Source of the DNA: Streptomyces sp. PKU-EA00015
Lineage (GTDB): Bacteria > Actinomycetota > Actinomycetes > Streptomycetales > Streptomycetaceae
DNA: 64,000 bases
Direction of reading: 5' to 3'
NCBI RefSeq assembly: GCF_013387495.1
Contig: NZ_JABZEE010000008.1
Coordinates: 1-64,000 of the forward strand
Of the stretch, positions 46,357 through 56,263 are shown in pieces. The notes below the pieces were generated by a model that saw only the letters and a list, made by a program, of their open reading frames with translations, was not told where the DNA came from and made no database searches. The stretch's first letter is position 1; every line of letters starts with the position of its first letter. Made by a program: the position numbers and the translations under genes.

Positions 46357-47853
46357 ATGGATCTCGAGACCTTCCGCAAGCTGGCCGCCGACCGCCGTGT
46401 CATCCCCGTCAGCCGTCGCCTGCTCGCGGACGGCGACACACCCGTCGGGCTCTACCGCAAGCTCGCCGCCGAGCGCCCCGGCACGTTCCTCCTGGAGTCC
46501 GCGGAGAACGGCCGCTCCTGGTCGCGCTACTCGTTCATCGGCGTACGCTCCGACGCCACGCTCACCGTCCGCGACGGCCAGGCGCACTGGCTCGGCGTCC
46601 CGCCCGTCGGCGTCCCCGTGGACGGCGACCCGCTCACCGCCCTGCGCGAGACCGTGCAGACCCTCCACACCCCGCGCGACCTCGCGTCGGGCATGCCGCC
46701 CTTCACCGGCGGCATGGTCGGCTACCTCGGCTACGACATCGTGCGCAGGCTCGAGAAGATCGGCCCCGGTGAGCGCGACGACCTGAAGCTGCCCGAGCTG
46801 ACCATGCTGCTCACCTCGGACCTCGCGGTCATGGACCACTGGGACGGCAGCGTCCTGCTGATCGCCAACGCCATCAACCACAACTGCCTCGCCACCGGGG
46901 TCGACGAGGCGTACGCGGGCGCCGTCGCCCGCCTCGACGCCATGGAGGCCGACCTCGCCCGGCCGCTCGCCTCCGCGCCCGCCGCCCTGCCGCCCTCCGA
47001 GCTGCCCGAGTTCTCCGCTCTGTGGGGAGGGCGGGACTACCAGGACGCCGTCGAGGACATCAAGGAGCGCATCCGGGCCGGCGAGGCGTTCCAGGTCGTC
47101 CCCTCCCAGCGGTTCGAGACGCCGTGCGCCGCGAGCGCGCTGGACGTCTACCGGGTCCTGCGGGCCACCAACCCGTCGCCGTACATGTACCTTTTCCGCT
47201 TCGAGGGGTTCGACGTCGTCGGCTCCAGTCCGGAGGCGCTGGTCAAGGTCGAGGACGGGCACGCCATGCTCCACCCGATCGCCGGCACCCGCCCGCGCGG
47301 CGCCACCCCGCAGGAGGACCACGACCTCGCGGAGGAACTGCTCGCCGACCCCAAGGAGCGCGCCGAGCACCTGATGCTCGTCGACCTCGGCCGCAACGAC
47401 CTGGGCCGCGTCTGCGAGCCCGGCAGCGTCGAGGTCGTGGACTTCATGTCGATCGAGCGGTACTCCCACGTCATGCACATCGTCTCCACGGTGACCGGCA
47501 AGGTCGCCGAGGGCCGTACCGCCTTCGACGTCCTCACCGCCTGCTTCCCCGCGGGCACTCTGTCCGGGGCGCCCAAGCCCCGCGCGATGCAGATCATCGA
47601 CGAGCTGGAGCCCTCGCGGCGCGGGCTGTACGGCGGTGCCGTCGGCTACCTCGACTTCGCGGGCGACTCCGACACCGCCATCGCCATCAGGACCGCGCTG
47701 CTGCGCGACGGCACGGCGTACGTCCAGGCCGGAGCGGGTGTCGTCGCCGACTCCGACCCGGTCGCCGAGGACACCGAGTGCCGCAACAAGGCGGCGGCGG
47801 TGCTGCGCGCCGTCCACACCGCCAACCGGCTGAACGGCGCGGCCGGGCGGTAA
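46357..47853 (+). CDS. trpE: TrpE, anthranilate synthase component I
   Basis: A 498-residue aminase subunit. The tryptophan feedback site LLES is at residues 45-48. Chorismate-binding motifs include IAGTRPRG, DPKERAEHLMLVDLGRNDLGRV, HIVSTVTG, FPAGTLSGAPK and GGAVGYLDFAGD. The amidotransferase partner (trpG) and trpD are not in the window. No leader peptide with Trp codons was found upstream; the gene is preceded directly by hisI. Confidence 0.96.
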   Translation: MDLETFRKLAADRRVIPVSRRLLADGDTPVGLYRKLAAERPGTFLLESAENGRSWSRYSFIGVRSDATLTVRDGQAHWLGVPPVGVPVDGDPLTALRETVQTLHTPRDLASGMPPFTGGMVGYLGYDIVRRLEKIGPGERDDLKLPELTMLLTSDLAVMDHWDGSVLLIANAINHNCLATGVDEAYAGAVARLDAMEADLARPLASAPAALPPSELPEFSALWGGRDYQDAVEDIKERIRAGEAFQVVPSQRFETPCAASALDVYRVLRATNPSPYMYLFRFEGFDVVGSSPEALVKVEDGHAMLHPIAGTRPRGATPQEDHDLAEELLADPKERAEHLMLVDLGRNDLGRVCEPGSVEVVDFMSIERYSHVMHIVSTVTGKVAEGRTAFDVLTACFPAGTLSGAPKPRAMQIIDELEPSRRGLYGGAVGYLDFAGDSDTAIAIRTALLRDGTAYVQAGAGVVADSDPVAEDTECRNKAAAVLRAVHTANRLNGAAGR

Positions 47854-47867
47854 GGGATAGTGGACGC

Positions 47868-48506
47868 GTGAGTGCCGTACCCGTACCCCAGCCCCGCGCC
47901 GCCGCGGCGGCCGCCCCGAGCGGCAGCCGCCGCAGCCTCGCCGCGGCCCTGCTCCTCGGCGCCGTCGGCGCGACCGTCGTCCTGCTCGCCGCCGGGCAGA
48001 TCTGGGCCGAGGGCCACGCCTCGGTCGGCGGCGGAACCGTTCCGCTCGACGCCGACGGCGGGGACGTCACGGGCGTGCCCACCGCCCTCGCGATCGTCGG
48101 ACTCGCCGCCCTCGTCGCCGTGTTCGCCGTCCGCAGAGCGGGCCGCGTCGTCGTCTCCGGGCTCCTCGCGCTCAGCGGCGCGGGCGCGGCGCTGGCGGCG
48201 CTGCTGGGCGCGTCCGACAGCGACGCGCTCGACGAGAAGGCGGCGCGGACCACGGGTGACGCCGCCGCGACGGTCGATGCGCTCACCCACACGGCCTGGC
48301 CCTATGTGACCGCGGCCGGCGGCCTGCTGATCCTGCTCGCGGGTGTCCTGGCGCTGCGGTACGGCAGGCAGTGGCCCGCCATGTCCGGCCGCTACGAGCG
48401 CGACGGCACACCGCGTCCCCGCAAGGCGGCCGCAGTGGACCCCGACCGGCCCGAGGACCTCTGGAAGGCCCTGGACCGCGGCGAGGACCCGACGCGCGAA
48501 GGGTGA
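47868..48506 (+). CDS. Trp biosynthesis-associated membrane protein (TIGR02234 type)
   Basis: A 212-residue protein with four hydrophobic segments (about 25-47, 75-92, 98-118 and 147-165) and the extracytoplasmic loop GQIWAEGHASV typical of this family. These proteins are found next to trpE or trpC in actinobacteria; the role is unknown. The C-terminus is charged (RPEDLWKALDRGEDPT). The GTG start lies 14 nt after trpE. Confidence 0.85.
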   Translation: MSAVPVPQPRAAAAAAPSGSRRSLAAALLLGAVGATVVLLAAGQIWAEGHASVGGGTVPLDADGGDVTGVPTALAIVGLAALVAVFAVRRAGRVVVSGLLALSGAGAALAALLGASDSDALDEKAARTTGDAAATVDALTHTAWPYVTAAGGLLILLAGVLALRYGRQWPAMSGRYERDGTPRPRKAAAVDPDRPEDLWKALDRGEDPTREG

Positions 48507-48609
48507 CCCCAGCTCACCGCGCGTGTTGTCGTACGGGACAATGACTGCGAGCGTCCGGCTCAGCACGAGCACCAGCTCACGACAGCGCATCACAAACGAG
48601 GAGCAACTC

Positions 48610-48864
48610 ATGGCGGGCAGCAGCCACGGACACACCCCGGCCGCCTGGACCGGTGTCACCATCTCCTTCATCGGCTTCTGCGTCGCAGGCGTCTTCATGG
48701 TGGCGAACAGCCCGGTCGGCTTCTGGGCCGGTTCGGCCCTCATCGCGCTCGGCGCGATCGCGGGCGGCGCCATGAAGAGGGCCGGTCTCGGCACGCCGAA
48801 GGAGCCGGACGAGGTGGTCCAGGCCCGTAACCGCGCCGCCGCGCAGGAGCGGGCGACCGCCTGA
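48610..48864 (+). CDS. HGxxPAAW motif small membrane protein
   Basis: An 84-residue protein named for the motif HGHTPAAW (residues 6-13), with two hydrophobic segments (about 14-34 and 39-57) and a charged tail. This family sits in trp loci of actinobacteria; no function is known. GAGGAG precedes the ATG. Confidence 0.85.
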   Translation: MAGSSHGHTPAAWTGVTISFIGFCVAGVFMVANSPVGFWAGSALIALGAIAGGAMKRAGLGTPKEPDEVVQARNRAAAQERATA

Positions 48865-48885
48865 CGCGGTGACGATCCGACACGA

Positions 48886-48920
48886 AACGGCGCAGCACGG
48901 CACGACCGGGCTGCGCCGTT
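48886..48920 (+). terminator. Terminator after the HGxxPAAW gene
   Basis: Perfect 11-bp stem (48886-48896 with 48910-48920) with a 13-nt loop, 21 nt past the stop. Confidence 0.65.
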
Positions 48921-48945
48921 CTGCTGGAACGGTGAGAATCACGAG

Positions 48946-49770
48946 ATGACCCCGACGCCCCCGGCCTCCGGCCCCCCGCCCCGCCCGGCCCCCCAGGCGC
49001 CGACGGACGACGCGTCCGCGGCCGCCGGCGCGTCGCCGGCCGGCACCGGGCCGGACGCACCGGGGCGTTCCGCGGACGGGCGGATGTCAGGGCCGGATGC
49101 GGCGGGGCTCGGGGGCCGGCCGTCGGTGGCGGCACACGGCGGGCACCGCCGTTCCGGAGCCGAGGCACCGCCTGCGGGTGCCGGAGTCCTCCCGGCCCCC
49201 AGCCACGGGGCGGACGACCGCGGCGCCCTGTCGGACCCGGCGTCCGTGGGCGTCGGGGGTCATGCCGCGCGTGGGTACGCGACGGCCGCCGGTACCCGGC
49301 CCGAGCGCGCCGACGCCGGTGCGGCGCAGTGGGGACCGGGCGCGGTGCCCGCGGGCGGCCGTCTGGCGCCGCAGGGTACGGCACGGCGCGTGGCCGCGCC
49401 CCTCGCCGCCCTCACCGGCGTCGCCGCCGCCTTCGCCTACGTCGGCACCGTCGACCCCAACGAGCCCGGTCACTACCCCGTCTGCCCCCTCCTCCGCTTC
49501 ACCGGCGTCTACTGCCCCGGCTGCGGCGGCCTGCGCAGCGCCCACGCCTTCATCCACGGCGATCTGGGCACCGCCCTCGGCGCCAACGCGGCCGCCGTCG
49601 TCGGCTACGCCGTCTTCGCCGTCGTGTGGGTCCTGTGGCTGGTTCGCGCCGTTCAGGGCAGGCCGCTGCGGATCGGTCTCGCCCCCGGTTGGTGGTGGGT
49701 CACGGGCGGGGCCCTGCTGATCTTCAGCGTGGTGCGGAACCTCCCGTTCGGATCGGCGCTCGCCCCATGA
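48946..49770 (+). CDS. DUF2752 membrane protein
   Basis: A 274-residue protein. The first 145 residues are Pro/Ala/Gly-rich and likely disordered. The DUF2752 core follows: [27 protein letters not shown] with the diagnostic CPxCGGxR motif, then hydrophobic segments near 209-230 and 250-266. Function unknown. It sits between the trpE and trpC groups. Confidence 0.83.
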   Translation: MTPTPPASGPPPRPAPQAPTDDASAAAGASPAGTGPDAPGRSADGRMSGPDAAGLGGRPSVAAHGGHRRSGAEAPPAGAGVLPAPSHGADDRGALSDPASVGVGGHAARGYATAAGTRPERADAGAAQWGPGAVPAGGRLAPQGTARRVAAPLAALTGVAAAFAYVGTVDPNEPGHYPVCPLLRFTGVYCPGCGGLRSAHAFIHGDLGTALGANAAAVVGYAVFAVVWVLWLVRAVQGRPLRIGLAPGWWWVTGGALLIFSVVRNLPFGSALAP

Positions 49771-49882
49771 AGTCCCAGGTAGTGGGACAGCGGCCGACCG
49801 GATGAGGACCCCGGGCGCTCCTGCGGATACCATCGAGTTGGCTGATCCTCAACCATCACCGTCCCGGAAGGGGGCCGCTCGC

Positions 49883-50692
49883 GTGAGTGTGCTCGACGAG
49901 ATCATCGAAGGTGTGCGCGCCGACATGGCCGAGCGGCAGGCGCGTGTCAGCCTCGAGGAGCTCAAGGAGCGCGCCGCCAAGGCTCCGGCGGCCAAGGACG
50001 GCGTGGCCGCCCTGCGCGGTGAGGGCGTCAAGGTGATCTGCGAGGTCAAGCGCTCCAGCCCCTCCAAGGGCGCGCTCGCCGCGATCGCCGACCCGGCGGG
50101 ACTCGCCGCGGACTACGAGGCGGGCGGCGCGGCCGTCATCTCCGTGCTCACCGAGCAGCGCCGCTTCGGCGGATCGCTCGCCGACCTGGAGGCCGTACGG
50201 GCCAAGGTCGACATCCCGGTGCTGCGCAAGGACTTCATCGTCACCGCGTACCAGCTGTGGGAGGCCCGCGCGTACGGCGCCGACCTGGCGCTGCTGATCG
50301 TCGCCGCGCTGGAGCAGGAGGCGCTGGTCTCCCTGATCGAGCGTGCCGAGTCCATCGGCCTCACCCCGCTGGTCGAGGTGCACGACGAGGACGAGGTCGA
50401 GCGCGCCGTCGACGCCGGGGCGAAGATCATCGGCGTCAACGCCCGTGACCTGAAGACGCTGAAGGTCGACCGCTCCACGTTCGAGCGGGTCGCCCCCGAG
50501 ATCCCGGCGCACATCGTCAAGATCGCCGAGTCGGGCGTGCGCGGTCCGCACGACCTGATCGCCTACGCCAACGCGGGCGCGGACGCCGTGCTCGTAGGCG
50601 AGTCCCTGGTCACCGGCCGCGACCCCAAGTCGGCCGTCGCCGACCTGGTGGCGGCGGGTGCCCACCCCGCGCTGCGGCACGGGCGGGACTGA
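49883..50692 (+). CDS. trpC: TrpC, indole-3-glycerol phosphate synthase
   Basis: A 269-residue beta/alpha barrel, monofunctional. Catalytic residues are in [11 protein letters not shown] (phosphate/substrate lysine), [16 protein letters not shown] (catalytic Lys), [13 protein letters not shown] (Glu) and [18 protein letters not shown] precedes the GTG at 49883. The 110 nt before it may hold a promoter. Confidence 0.96.
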   Translation: MSVLDEIIEGVRADMAERQARVSLEELKERAAKAPAAKDGVAALRGEGVKVICEVKRSSPSKGALAAIADPAGLAADYEAGGAAVISVLTEQRRFGGSLADLEAVRAKVDIPVLRKDFIVTAYQLWEARAYGADLALLIVAALEQEALVSLIERAESIGLTPLVEVHDEDEVERAVDAGAKIIGVNARDLKTLKVDRSTFERVAPEIPAHIVKIAESGVRGPHDLIAYANAGADAVLVGESLVTGRDPKSAVADLVAAGAHPALRHGRD

Positions 50693-50697
50693 GCCCG

Positions 50698-50964
50698 ATG
50701 ACCGCTGTCCGCCGCCGCCGTGCCACCCCGGGCTCGCGTCCGGGCGTCGTCGGCGTGCCCGCGGCGACGGTGACCCCGGCGTACGGCCCGTACGCGCGCC
50801 TGGCCCGCGGCTGCCGGCCGCGCGGCTGCCGGGCGCCGGCGCGGCGGGTGCACGGGCGGCGGGTGCGGTACGTCATCGGCGACGAGCCGGGTCAGGTCAA
50901 CGGGATGCGATGGCGCGGGGCGCGTCGGCGGGTTTCCCTTCCCGACCCGGCCCCTTCCCGCTGA
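50698..50964 (+). CDS. trpM: TrpM-like small protein between trpC and trpB
   Basis: An 88-residue, very basic protein (many Arg) with CRPRGCR and a conserved-looking segment [21 protein letters not shown]. In Streptomyces coelicolor a small trpM (trpX) gene sits in the same place and affects tryptophan production and development. The identity is from position plus composition and a remembered C-terminal segment. It starts 5 nt after trpC. Confidence 0.7.
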   Translation: MTAVRRRRATPGSRPGVVGVPAATVTPAYGPYARLARGCRPRGCRAPARRVHGRRVRYVIGDEPGQVNGMRWRGARRRVSLPDPAPSR

Positions 50965-51247
50965 CCTGGGGCGCTGCCCCCGGTCCCCCACGCCTCAAGC
51001 GCCCACGGGGCTGCAGTGCAGCCCGTCCGGGTGCCCCTCCTACGGCCGCCAGGCCGTAGGGGGAGATCGAGGAAACCGCGCGAAGCGCGGTACGGGGTTC
51101 GGGGCAACCTGCCCCGGTTCGGGATGGGGGTACCGCGCACGGCCGCCAGGCCGTGGAGGGGACAAGGGCCGCCGCAGGCGCAACGCAGCCGCATCCCACC
51201 CGACACGTCCCGGGGCCACGCGCCCCGAAACAAGGAGCAGCGTCGCC
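50965..51247 (+). promoter_or_regulatory. Hairpin-rich trpM-trpB spacer
   Basis: A 283-nt non-coding gap in an otherwise compact operon. It holds at least four stem-loops: 51036-51063 (12 bp, loop GCCA), 51076-51090 (CCGCGC/GCGCGG), 51101-51115 (GGGGC/GCCCC) and 51139-51154 (ACGGCC/GGCCGT, same GCCA loop). AAGGAGC lies 9 nt before trpB. The gap may be a leader or processing site that sets trpB-trpA expression apart from trpC; no Trp-rich leader peptide was seen. Confidence 0.6.
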
Positions 51248-52540
51248 ATGTCCAGCGACTACTTCATCCCCGACCCCGAGGGTCACGTCCCCAGCCCCGC
51301 CGGCTACTTCGGCGACTTCGGCGGGAAGTTCATCCCCGAGGCCCTCGTCGCCGCCGTCGACGAGGTCGCGGTCGAGTACGAGAAGGCCAAGTCCGACCCC
51401 GCCTTCGCCGCCGAGCTCGGCGAACTCATGGTCAACTACACCGGCCGCCCCAGCGCCCTGACCGAGGTGCCGCGCTTTGCCGAGCACGCCGGCGGTGCGC
51501 GCGTCTTCCTCAAGCGCGAGGACCTCAACCACACCGGCTCGCACAAGATCAACAACGTGCTCGGTCAGGCCCTGCTCACCCGGCGCATGGGCAAGACCCG
51601 CGTCATCGCCGAGACCGGCGCCGGTCAGCACGGTGTGGCCACGGCCACCGCGTGTGCGCTGTTCGGGCTCGAATGCACCATCTACATGGGCGAGATCGAC
51701 ACCCGGCGGCAGGCGCTCAACGTCGCCCGCATGCGGATGCTCGGCGCCGAGGTCGTCGCCGTGAAGTCCGGCAGTCGCACCCTCAAGGACGCCATCAACG
51801 AGGCGTTCCGCGACTGGGTCGCCAACGTCGACCACACCCACTACCTCTTCGGCACCGTCGCGGGCCCGCACCCCTTCCCGGCGATGGTGCGCGACTTCCA
51901 CCGGGTCATCGGCGTCGAGACCCGGCGCCAGATCCTGGAGCGCGCCGGCCGCCTCCCGGACGCCGCGGTCGCCTGCGTCGGCGGCGGATCGAACGCCATC
52001 GGCCTCTTCCACGCCTTCATCCCGGACACGGACGTCCGCCTGATCGGCTGCGAGCCCGCCGGGCACGGCATCGAGAGCGGGGAGCACGCGGCCACTCTCA
52101 CCGCGGGCGAGCCCGGCATCCTGCACGGCTCCCGTTCCTACGTCCTCCAGGACGACGAGGGCCAGATCACCGAGCCGTACTCGATCTCGGCCGGGCTCGA
52201 CTACCCGGGCATCGGCCCCGAGCACTCCTACCTCAAGGACACCGGCCGCGGTGAGTACCGCGCGGTCACGGACGACGCCGCCATGCAGGCTCTGCGGCTG
52301 CTGTCCCGTACCGAGGGCATCATCCCGGCCATCGAGTCGGCGCACGCGCTGGCCGGTGCCCTCGAGGTCGGCCGCGAGCTCGGCAAGGACGGACTGATCG
52401 TGGTCAACCTGTCCGGCCGCGGCGACAAGGACATGGACACCGCCGCCCGTTACTTCGGGCTGTACGACACCGACGCCCAGGTCGAGGCCGACGCCTCCGC
52501 CGACAACGGCGCCGCCGAGATCCAGGGGGACGCGAAGTGA
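51248..52540 (+). CDS. trpB: TrpB, tryptophan synthase beta subunit
   Basis: PLP enzyme of 430 residues. The PLP lysine is Lys100 in [13 protein letters not shown]; catalytic Glu is in [15 protein letters not shown], and GGGSNAIG binds the phosphate. Condenses indole with serine. The stop overlaps trpA by 4 nt. Confidence 0.97.
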   Translation: MSSDYFIPDPEGHVPSPAGYFGDFGGKFIPEALVAAVDEVAVEYEKAKSDPAFAAELGELMVNYTGRPSALTEVPRFAEHAGGARVFLKREDLNHTGSHKINNVLGQALLTRRMGKTRVIAETGAGQHGVATATACALFGLECTIYMGEIDTRRQALNVARMRMLGAEVVAVKSGSRTLKDAINEAFRDWVANVDHTHYLFGTVAGPHPFPAMVRDFHRVIGVETRRQILERAGRLPDAAVACVGGGSNAIGLFHAFIPDTDVRLIGCEPAGHGIESGEHAATLTAGEPGILHGSRSYVLQDDEGQITEPYSISAGLDYPGIGPEHSYLKDTGRGEYRAVTDDAAMQALRLLSRTEGIIPAIESAHALAGALEVGRELGKDGLIVVNLSGRGDKDMDTAARYFGLYDTDAQVEADASADNGAAEIQGDAK

Positions 52541-53352
52541 GCGGCAACATCCGGCTTCTGAGCGACACGCTCGCGGCGGCGAGGAACGAGGACCGGGCGG
52601 CGCTCATCGCGTACCTGCCCGCCGGCTTCCCGACCGTCGAGATCGGCATCGAGGCGGTCAAGGCCGCGTTCGACGGCGGCGCCGACGTCGTCGAGGTCGG
52701 TCTGCCGCACAGCGACCCGGTCCTCGACGGGCCGGTCATCCAGACCGCCGACGACATCGCCCTGCGCGGCGGGGTCCGGATCGCCGACGTGATGCGCACG
52801 GTCCGCGAGGCCCACGCCGCCACGGGCAAGCCGGTGCTCGTGATGACGTACTGGAACCCGATCGACCGGTACGGCGTGGAGCGGTTCACCGCCGAGCTCG
52901 CCGAGGCGGGCGGTGCCGGGTGCATCCTGCCCGACCTGCCGTTCGAGGAGGCCGGCCTGTGGAGGGAGCACGCGGAGAAGCACGGCCTCGCCACGGTCTT
53001 CGTCGTCGCTCCGAGCAGCAAGGACGAGCGCCTCGCCAAGATCACGGCGGCCGGTTCCGGCTTCGTGTACGCGGCCTCCCTGATGGGCGTCACGGGTACC
53101 CGTGAGTCGGTCGGCGCCCAGGCCCAGGACCTGGTGGCACGCACCCGTGCCACCACGGACCTGCCCGTCTGCGTCGGACTCGGCGTCTCCAACCCGCAGC
53201 AGGCCGCCGAGGTCGCCTCCTTCGCCGACGGCGTGATCGTCGGCTCCGCCTTCGTCAAGCGCATGCTCGACGCGCCCGACGAGACGGCCGCCGTCGACGC
53301 CGTTCGGGAACTGGCGGGCGATCTCGCCCGGGGAGTGCGCGGCAGCGCGTAG
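52537..53352 (+). CDS. trpA: TrpA, tryptophan synthase alpha subunit
   Basis: A 271-residue barrel that cleaves indoleglycerol phosphate. The catalytic Glu is in [17 protein letters not shown] region and Asp in [27 protein letters not shown] and GVTGTRESV are conserved. The usual GIPFSDPxADGP motif is here [16 protein letters not shown] overlap with trpB. Confidence 0.96.
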   Translation: MSGNIRLLSDTLAAARNEDRAALIAYLPAGFPTVEIGIEAVKAAFDGGADVVEVGLPHSDPVLDGPVIQTADDIALRGGVRIADVMRTVREAHAATGKPVLVMTYWNPIDRYGVERFTAELAEAGGAGCILPDLPFEEAGLWREHAEKHGLATVFVVAPSSKDERLAKITAAGSGFVYAASLMGVTGTRESVGAQAQDLVARTRATTDLPVCVGLGVSNPQQAAEVASFADGVIVGSAFVKRMLDAPDETAAVDAVRELAGDLARGVRGSA

Positions 53353-53372
53353 CTCGTACGGGTGGATGTGGG

Positions 53373-53402
53373 ACCGGGGAGGCGAGCCGACGCCTCCCCG
53401 GT
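53373..53402 (+). terminator. Terminator after trpA
   Basis: A perfect 12-bp stem (53373-53384 with 53391-53402) and a 6-nt loop, 20 nt past trpA. The next gene starts only 13 nt beyond the stem. Confidence 0.75.
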
Positions 53403-53415
53403 TCGTTTGCGGTTT

Positions 53416-54255
53416 GTGAGCGAGAACCAAGAACGTAAGCGGACCGCACGCGAGCGGCTCCAGCAGGAACGGGCACAGGACCGGGTGCGCGAGAAGCGCA
53501 GGCGGACCATGATCGTGGCCGCGGCCGTGGTCGGAGTCCTCGGCCTGGCCGCCGTCGTCGGCCTGATCGCGGCGAACAGCGGCAAGGACGAGGACGGCCC
53601 GGCGGAGGCCGGGCCGCTCTCGGCACCGAGCGGTGCGCAGGGCGAGGAGCAGCTCGCGATCCCGGTCGGTGCGAGCGACGCGCCCTCCACCCTGACGGTG
53701 TGGGAGGACTTCCGCTGCCCGGCCTGCGCCCAGTTCGAGAACGCCCTGCGGGCCACGATCCACGAGCTGGAGCAGGCCGGCGAGCTCAGGATCGAGTACC
53801 GCCTCGCCACCCTCATCGACGGCAACATGGGCGGCAGCGGCTCGCTGCGCGCGGCGAACGCGGCGGCCTGCGCCCAGGACGCCGGGAAGTTCGCCGCCTA
53901 CCACGACGTGCTGTTCATCAACCAGCCGCCGGAGCCGGACGACGCCTTCGCGGAGAACGACAGGCTCATCGAGCTCGCCGGCAAGGTCCAGGGCCTGGAC
54001 ACGCCCGCCTTCCGCAGCTGCGTCGAGGACGGCAAGCACGACAGCTGGGTCCGGAAGTCCGACGAGGCCTTCCAGAAGGGCGGCTTCCGGGGCACGCCGA
54101 CCGTGCAGCTCAACGGGGAGTCGATCTTCCCGACGAAGGGCAAGGAGCAGATCTCCGTGGCCAACTTCAAGAAGTGGGTCGAGGAGGCCAACAAGGGCAA
54201 GAAGCCCGGCACCCAGCGGCCCACCGGGGCGTCCCCCGGCGCGCCCTCCTCCTGA
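53416..54255 (+). CDS. Membrane-anchored DsbA-like thioredoxin-fold protein (CPAC)
   Basis: A 279-residue protein with a basic N-terminus, one membrane span (about 32-52) and a DsbA-like domain with active site CPAC at residues 101-104 and a cis-Pro region FRGTPTVQLNGE. It is a paralog of the CPVC protein at 23.5 kb. The GTG at 53416 has no clear ribosome binding site and follows a terminator hairpin closely, so it may be on a leaderless or very short transcript. It lies between trpA and lgt. Confidence 0.88.
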   Translation: MSENQERKRTARERLQQERAQDRVREKRRRTMIVAAAVVGVLGLAAVVGLIAANSGKDEDGPAEAGPLSAPSGAQGEEQLAIPVGASDAPSTLTVWEDFRCPACAQFENALRATIHELEQAGELRIEYRLATLIDGNMGGSGSLRAANAAACAQDAGKFAAYHDVLFINQPPEPDDAFAENDRLIELAGKVQGLDTPAFRSCVEDGKHDSWVRKSDEAFQKGGFRGTPTVQLNGESIFPTKGKEQISVANFKKWVEEANKGKKPGTQRPTGASPGAPSS

Positions 54256-54320
54256 CCGCCTCCCCCGGCCCGCGGCCCCGGCGCACGACCGGAAGGCGCG
54301 CGCTCGTTACCCATACGTTG

Positions 54321-54349
54321 CCGGGTGGGTTGCCGTACGTCCCACCCGG
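54321..54349 (+). terminator. Hairpin between DsbA-like gene and lgt
   Basis: Perfect 9-bp stem (54321-54329 with 54341-54349) and an 11-nt loop. It could terminate the upstream gene or be part of the lgt leader, as lgt starts 21 nt later. Confidence 0.55.
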
Positions 54350-54370
54350 CACGGTAGCGTCGGTGCTGCC

Positions 54371-55378
54371 ATGGACATCGCCTACATTCCCAGCCCGTCG
54401 ACCGGAGTGGTGCATCTCGGACCGCTTCCGCTGCGCGGCTATGCCTTCTGCATCATCATCGGCGTCTTCGTAGCCGTCTGGTTCGGCAACAAGCGCTGGA
54501 TCGCCCGGGGCGGCAAGGCCGGTACCGTCGCCGACATCGCCGTGTGGGCCGTGCCCTTCGGCCTCGTCGGCGGCCGGCTCTACCACGTGATCACCGACTA
54601 CCAGCTGTACTTCAGCGAGGGTGAGAACTGGGTCGACGCCTTCAAGATCTGGGAGGGCGGCCTCGGTATCTGGGGCGCGATCGCGCTCGGCGCCGTCGGC
54701 GCCTGGATCGGCTGCCGCCGCCGGGGCATCCCGCTCCCGGCGTGGGCCGACGCCCTCGCACCCGCGGTCGCCTTCGCCCAGGCCATCGGCCGCTGGGGCA
54801 ACTGGTTCAACCAGGAGCTGTACGGCAGGGAGACCGACCTCCCCTGGGCCCTGAAGATCACCGAGGGGCCGAACCGCGAGGCGGGCCTCTACCATCCGAC
54901 GTTCCTCTACGAGTCCCTGTGGTGCATCGGCGTCGCGCTGCTCGTGATCTGGGCAGACCGCCGCTTCAAGCTGGGCCACGGCCGGGCGTTCGCTCTCTAC
55001 GTCGCCTCGTACTGCGTGGGCCGCGGCTGGATCGAGTACATGCGGGTCGACGAGGCGCACCACGTGCTGGGCCTGCGGCTCAACGTGTGGACCTCGATCG
55101 TGGTCTTCCTGCTGGCCGTCGTCTACATGGTGGTCTCGTCCCGGCTGCGCCCGGGCCGCGAGGAGATCGTGGAGCCCAGTGCGGTGGACCTGGCGAAGCC
55201 GTCGGGAGGCGCCGATCCCGAGTCCGCGGCCTCCGACCCCTCGAGCGGCGACGACTCGGAGGCGGACGGCGTCACCGACGACGCGGCAGAGGACACGCCC
55301 ACGGACGCCGCCGGGGCGCCGGACGGCGAGGACCCGGCGAGTGCGGACACGGACGCCAGGCCGGCCGGCAAGGGCTGA
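54371..55378 (+). CDS. lgt: Lgt, prolipoprotein diacylglyceryl transferase
   Basis: Transfers diacylglycerol from phosphatidylglycerol to the lipobox Cys; acts before LspA (gene at 14.3 kb). The 335-residue protein has seven or so hydrophobic segments, the Lgt signature GRWGNWFNQELYG (canonical GRIGNFxNxE) near 139-151, HPTFLYESLW and a basic C-terminal helix. The last 65 residues are an acidic Asp/Glu/Ala/Ser-rich tail, common in actinobacterial Lgt. Confidence 0.95.
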   Translation: MDIAYIPSPSTGVVHLGPLPLRGYAFCIIIGVFVAVWFGNKRWIARGGKAGTVADIAVWAVPFGLVGGRLYHVITDYQLYFSEGENWVDAFKIWEGGLGIWGAIALGAVGAWIGCRRRGIPLPAWADALAPAVAFAQAIGRWGNWFNQELYGRETDLPWALKITEGPNREAGLYHPTFLYESLWCIGVALLVIWADRRFKLGHGRAFALYVASYCVGRGWIEYMRVDEAHHVLGLRLNVWTSIVVFLLAVVYMVVSSRLRPGREEIVEPSAVDLAKPSGGADPESAASDPSSGDDSEADGVTDDAAEDTPTDAAGAPDGEDPASADTDARPAGKG

Positions 55379-55392
55379 CGACCGACCCGTGA

Positions 55393-55429
55393 CGAAGACC
55401 GCCGGAGGCGAGGCCTCCGGCGGTCTTCG
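55393..55429. terminator. Bidirectional terminator between lgt and the CoA-ester lyase
   Basis: A perfect 17-bp stem (55393-55409 with 55413-55429) around a GAG loop, between convergent genes. Confidence 0.85.
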
Positions 55430-55459
55430 CGCTTCCCGGCGTCGGACCCGCCGGGCCCG

Positions 55460-56263
55460 TCAGGGCTCCCAGTCCCGTGCCGCGAGGTCCAGCGTGCGCT
55501 GCGCCGCCGCCACGACCGCCGCGTCGACGAACCGCCCGTCCGGCAGGGCCATCGCCCCCTTGTCCGACGCGGCCGCCTTCACGATCTCCTCGGCTGCCTC
55601 GATCTCCTGCGGCGTCGGCCGGTACGCGCGCTCGATGACCGGCAGCTGACGGGGATGGATGGCCGCGCGGCCCACGAAGCCGAGGGAACGGCCGTGGGCG
55701 CACGAGGCGTGCAGCGCGTCGAGGTCGACGATGTCCGGGAACACGGACTGCGTCGGCGGCGCGAGCCCGGCCGCGCGAGCCGCGACCACCGTGCGCGTGC
55801 GCGGCCAGTCCAGGCCGGTGTCGCCGCGTACGCCGAGGTCGGCACGGAGATCGGACTCGCCGAGTGCGATGCCCCGGACCGCGTCGTGGGCCGTGGCGAT
55901 GGCGTACGCGTGCTCGACGGCGAGCGCCGACTCCAGCAGCGCGTACAGGGGGACGCCCGGTGCCGCGGCCGCGATCTGCTGGATGTCAGTGGCGTATGCG
56001 ACCTTGGGAACACGCAGAGCTGTCAGACCCGGCAGCCCTGCGAGGGCCTCGACGTCCAGGGGGGAGTTGATGCGGACATGGACCGGCAGGGGCAGGTGGG
56101 AGGCGAGCAGTTCGGCCGTGGCGGCAAGGGCGTAGTCCTTGCGGCCCTGGGACACCGCGTCCTCGAGGTCGACGATGACGACGTCGGCGCCGGAGGCGAT
56201 GGCCTTGTGGACGACATCGGGGCGGTCACCGGGGGCATAGAGCCAGGTCAGGGGGAAGGTCAT
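55460..56263 (-). CDS. HpcH/HpaI (CitE-like) CoA-ester lyase
   Basis: A 267-residue TIM barrel of the citrate lyase beta/malyl-CoA lyase family. Visible marks are LYAPGDRPD at the start, VDLEDAV (metal-side acid), RINSP, the Glu in LLESALAVEHAY, GESDLRADLG and AIHPRQLPVI. It probably cleaves or forms a C-C bond in a CoA thioester such as malyl- or citramalyl-CoA; the exact substrate is not known. It is the last gene of a seven-gene operon, and its ATG overlaps the stop of the CoA-transferase gene. Confidence 0.88.
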   Translation of the reverse strand: MTFPLTWLYAPGDRPDVVHKAIASGADVVIVDLEDAVSQGRKDYALAATAELLASHLPLPVHVRINSPLDVEALAGLPGLTALRVPKVAYATDIQQIAAAAPGVPLYALLESALAVEHAYAIATAHDAVRGIALGESDLRADLGVRGDTGLDWPRTRTVVAARAAGLAPPTQSVFPDIVDLDALHASCAHGRSLGFVGRAAIHPRQLPVIERAYRPTPQEIEAAEEIVKAAASDKGAMALPDGRFVDAAVVAAAQRTLDLAARDWEP

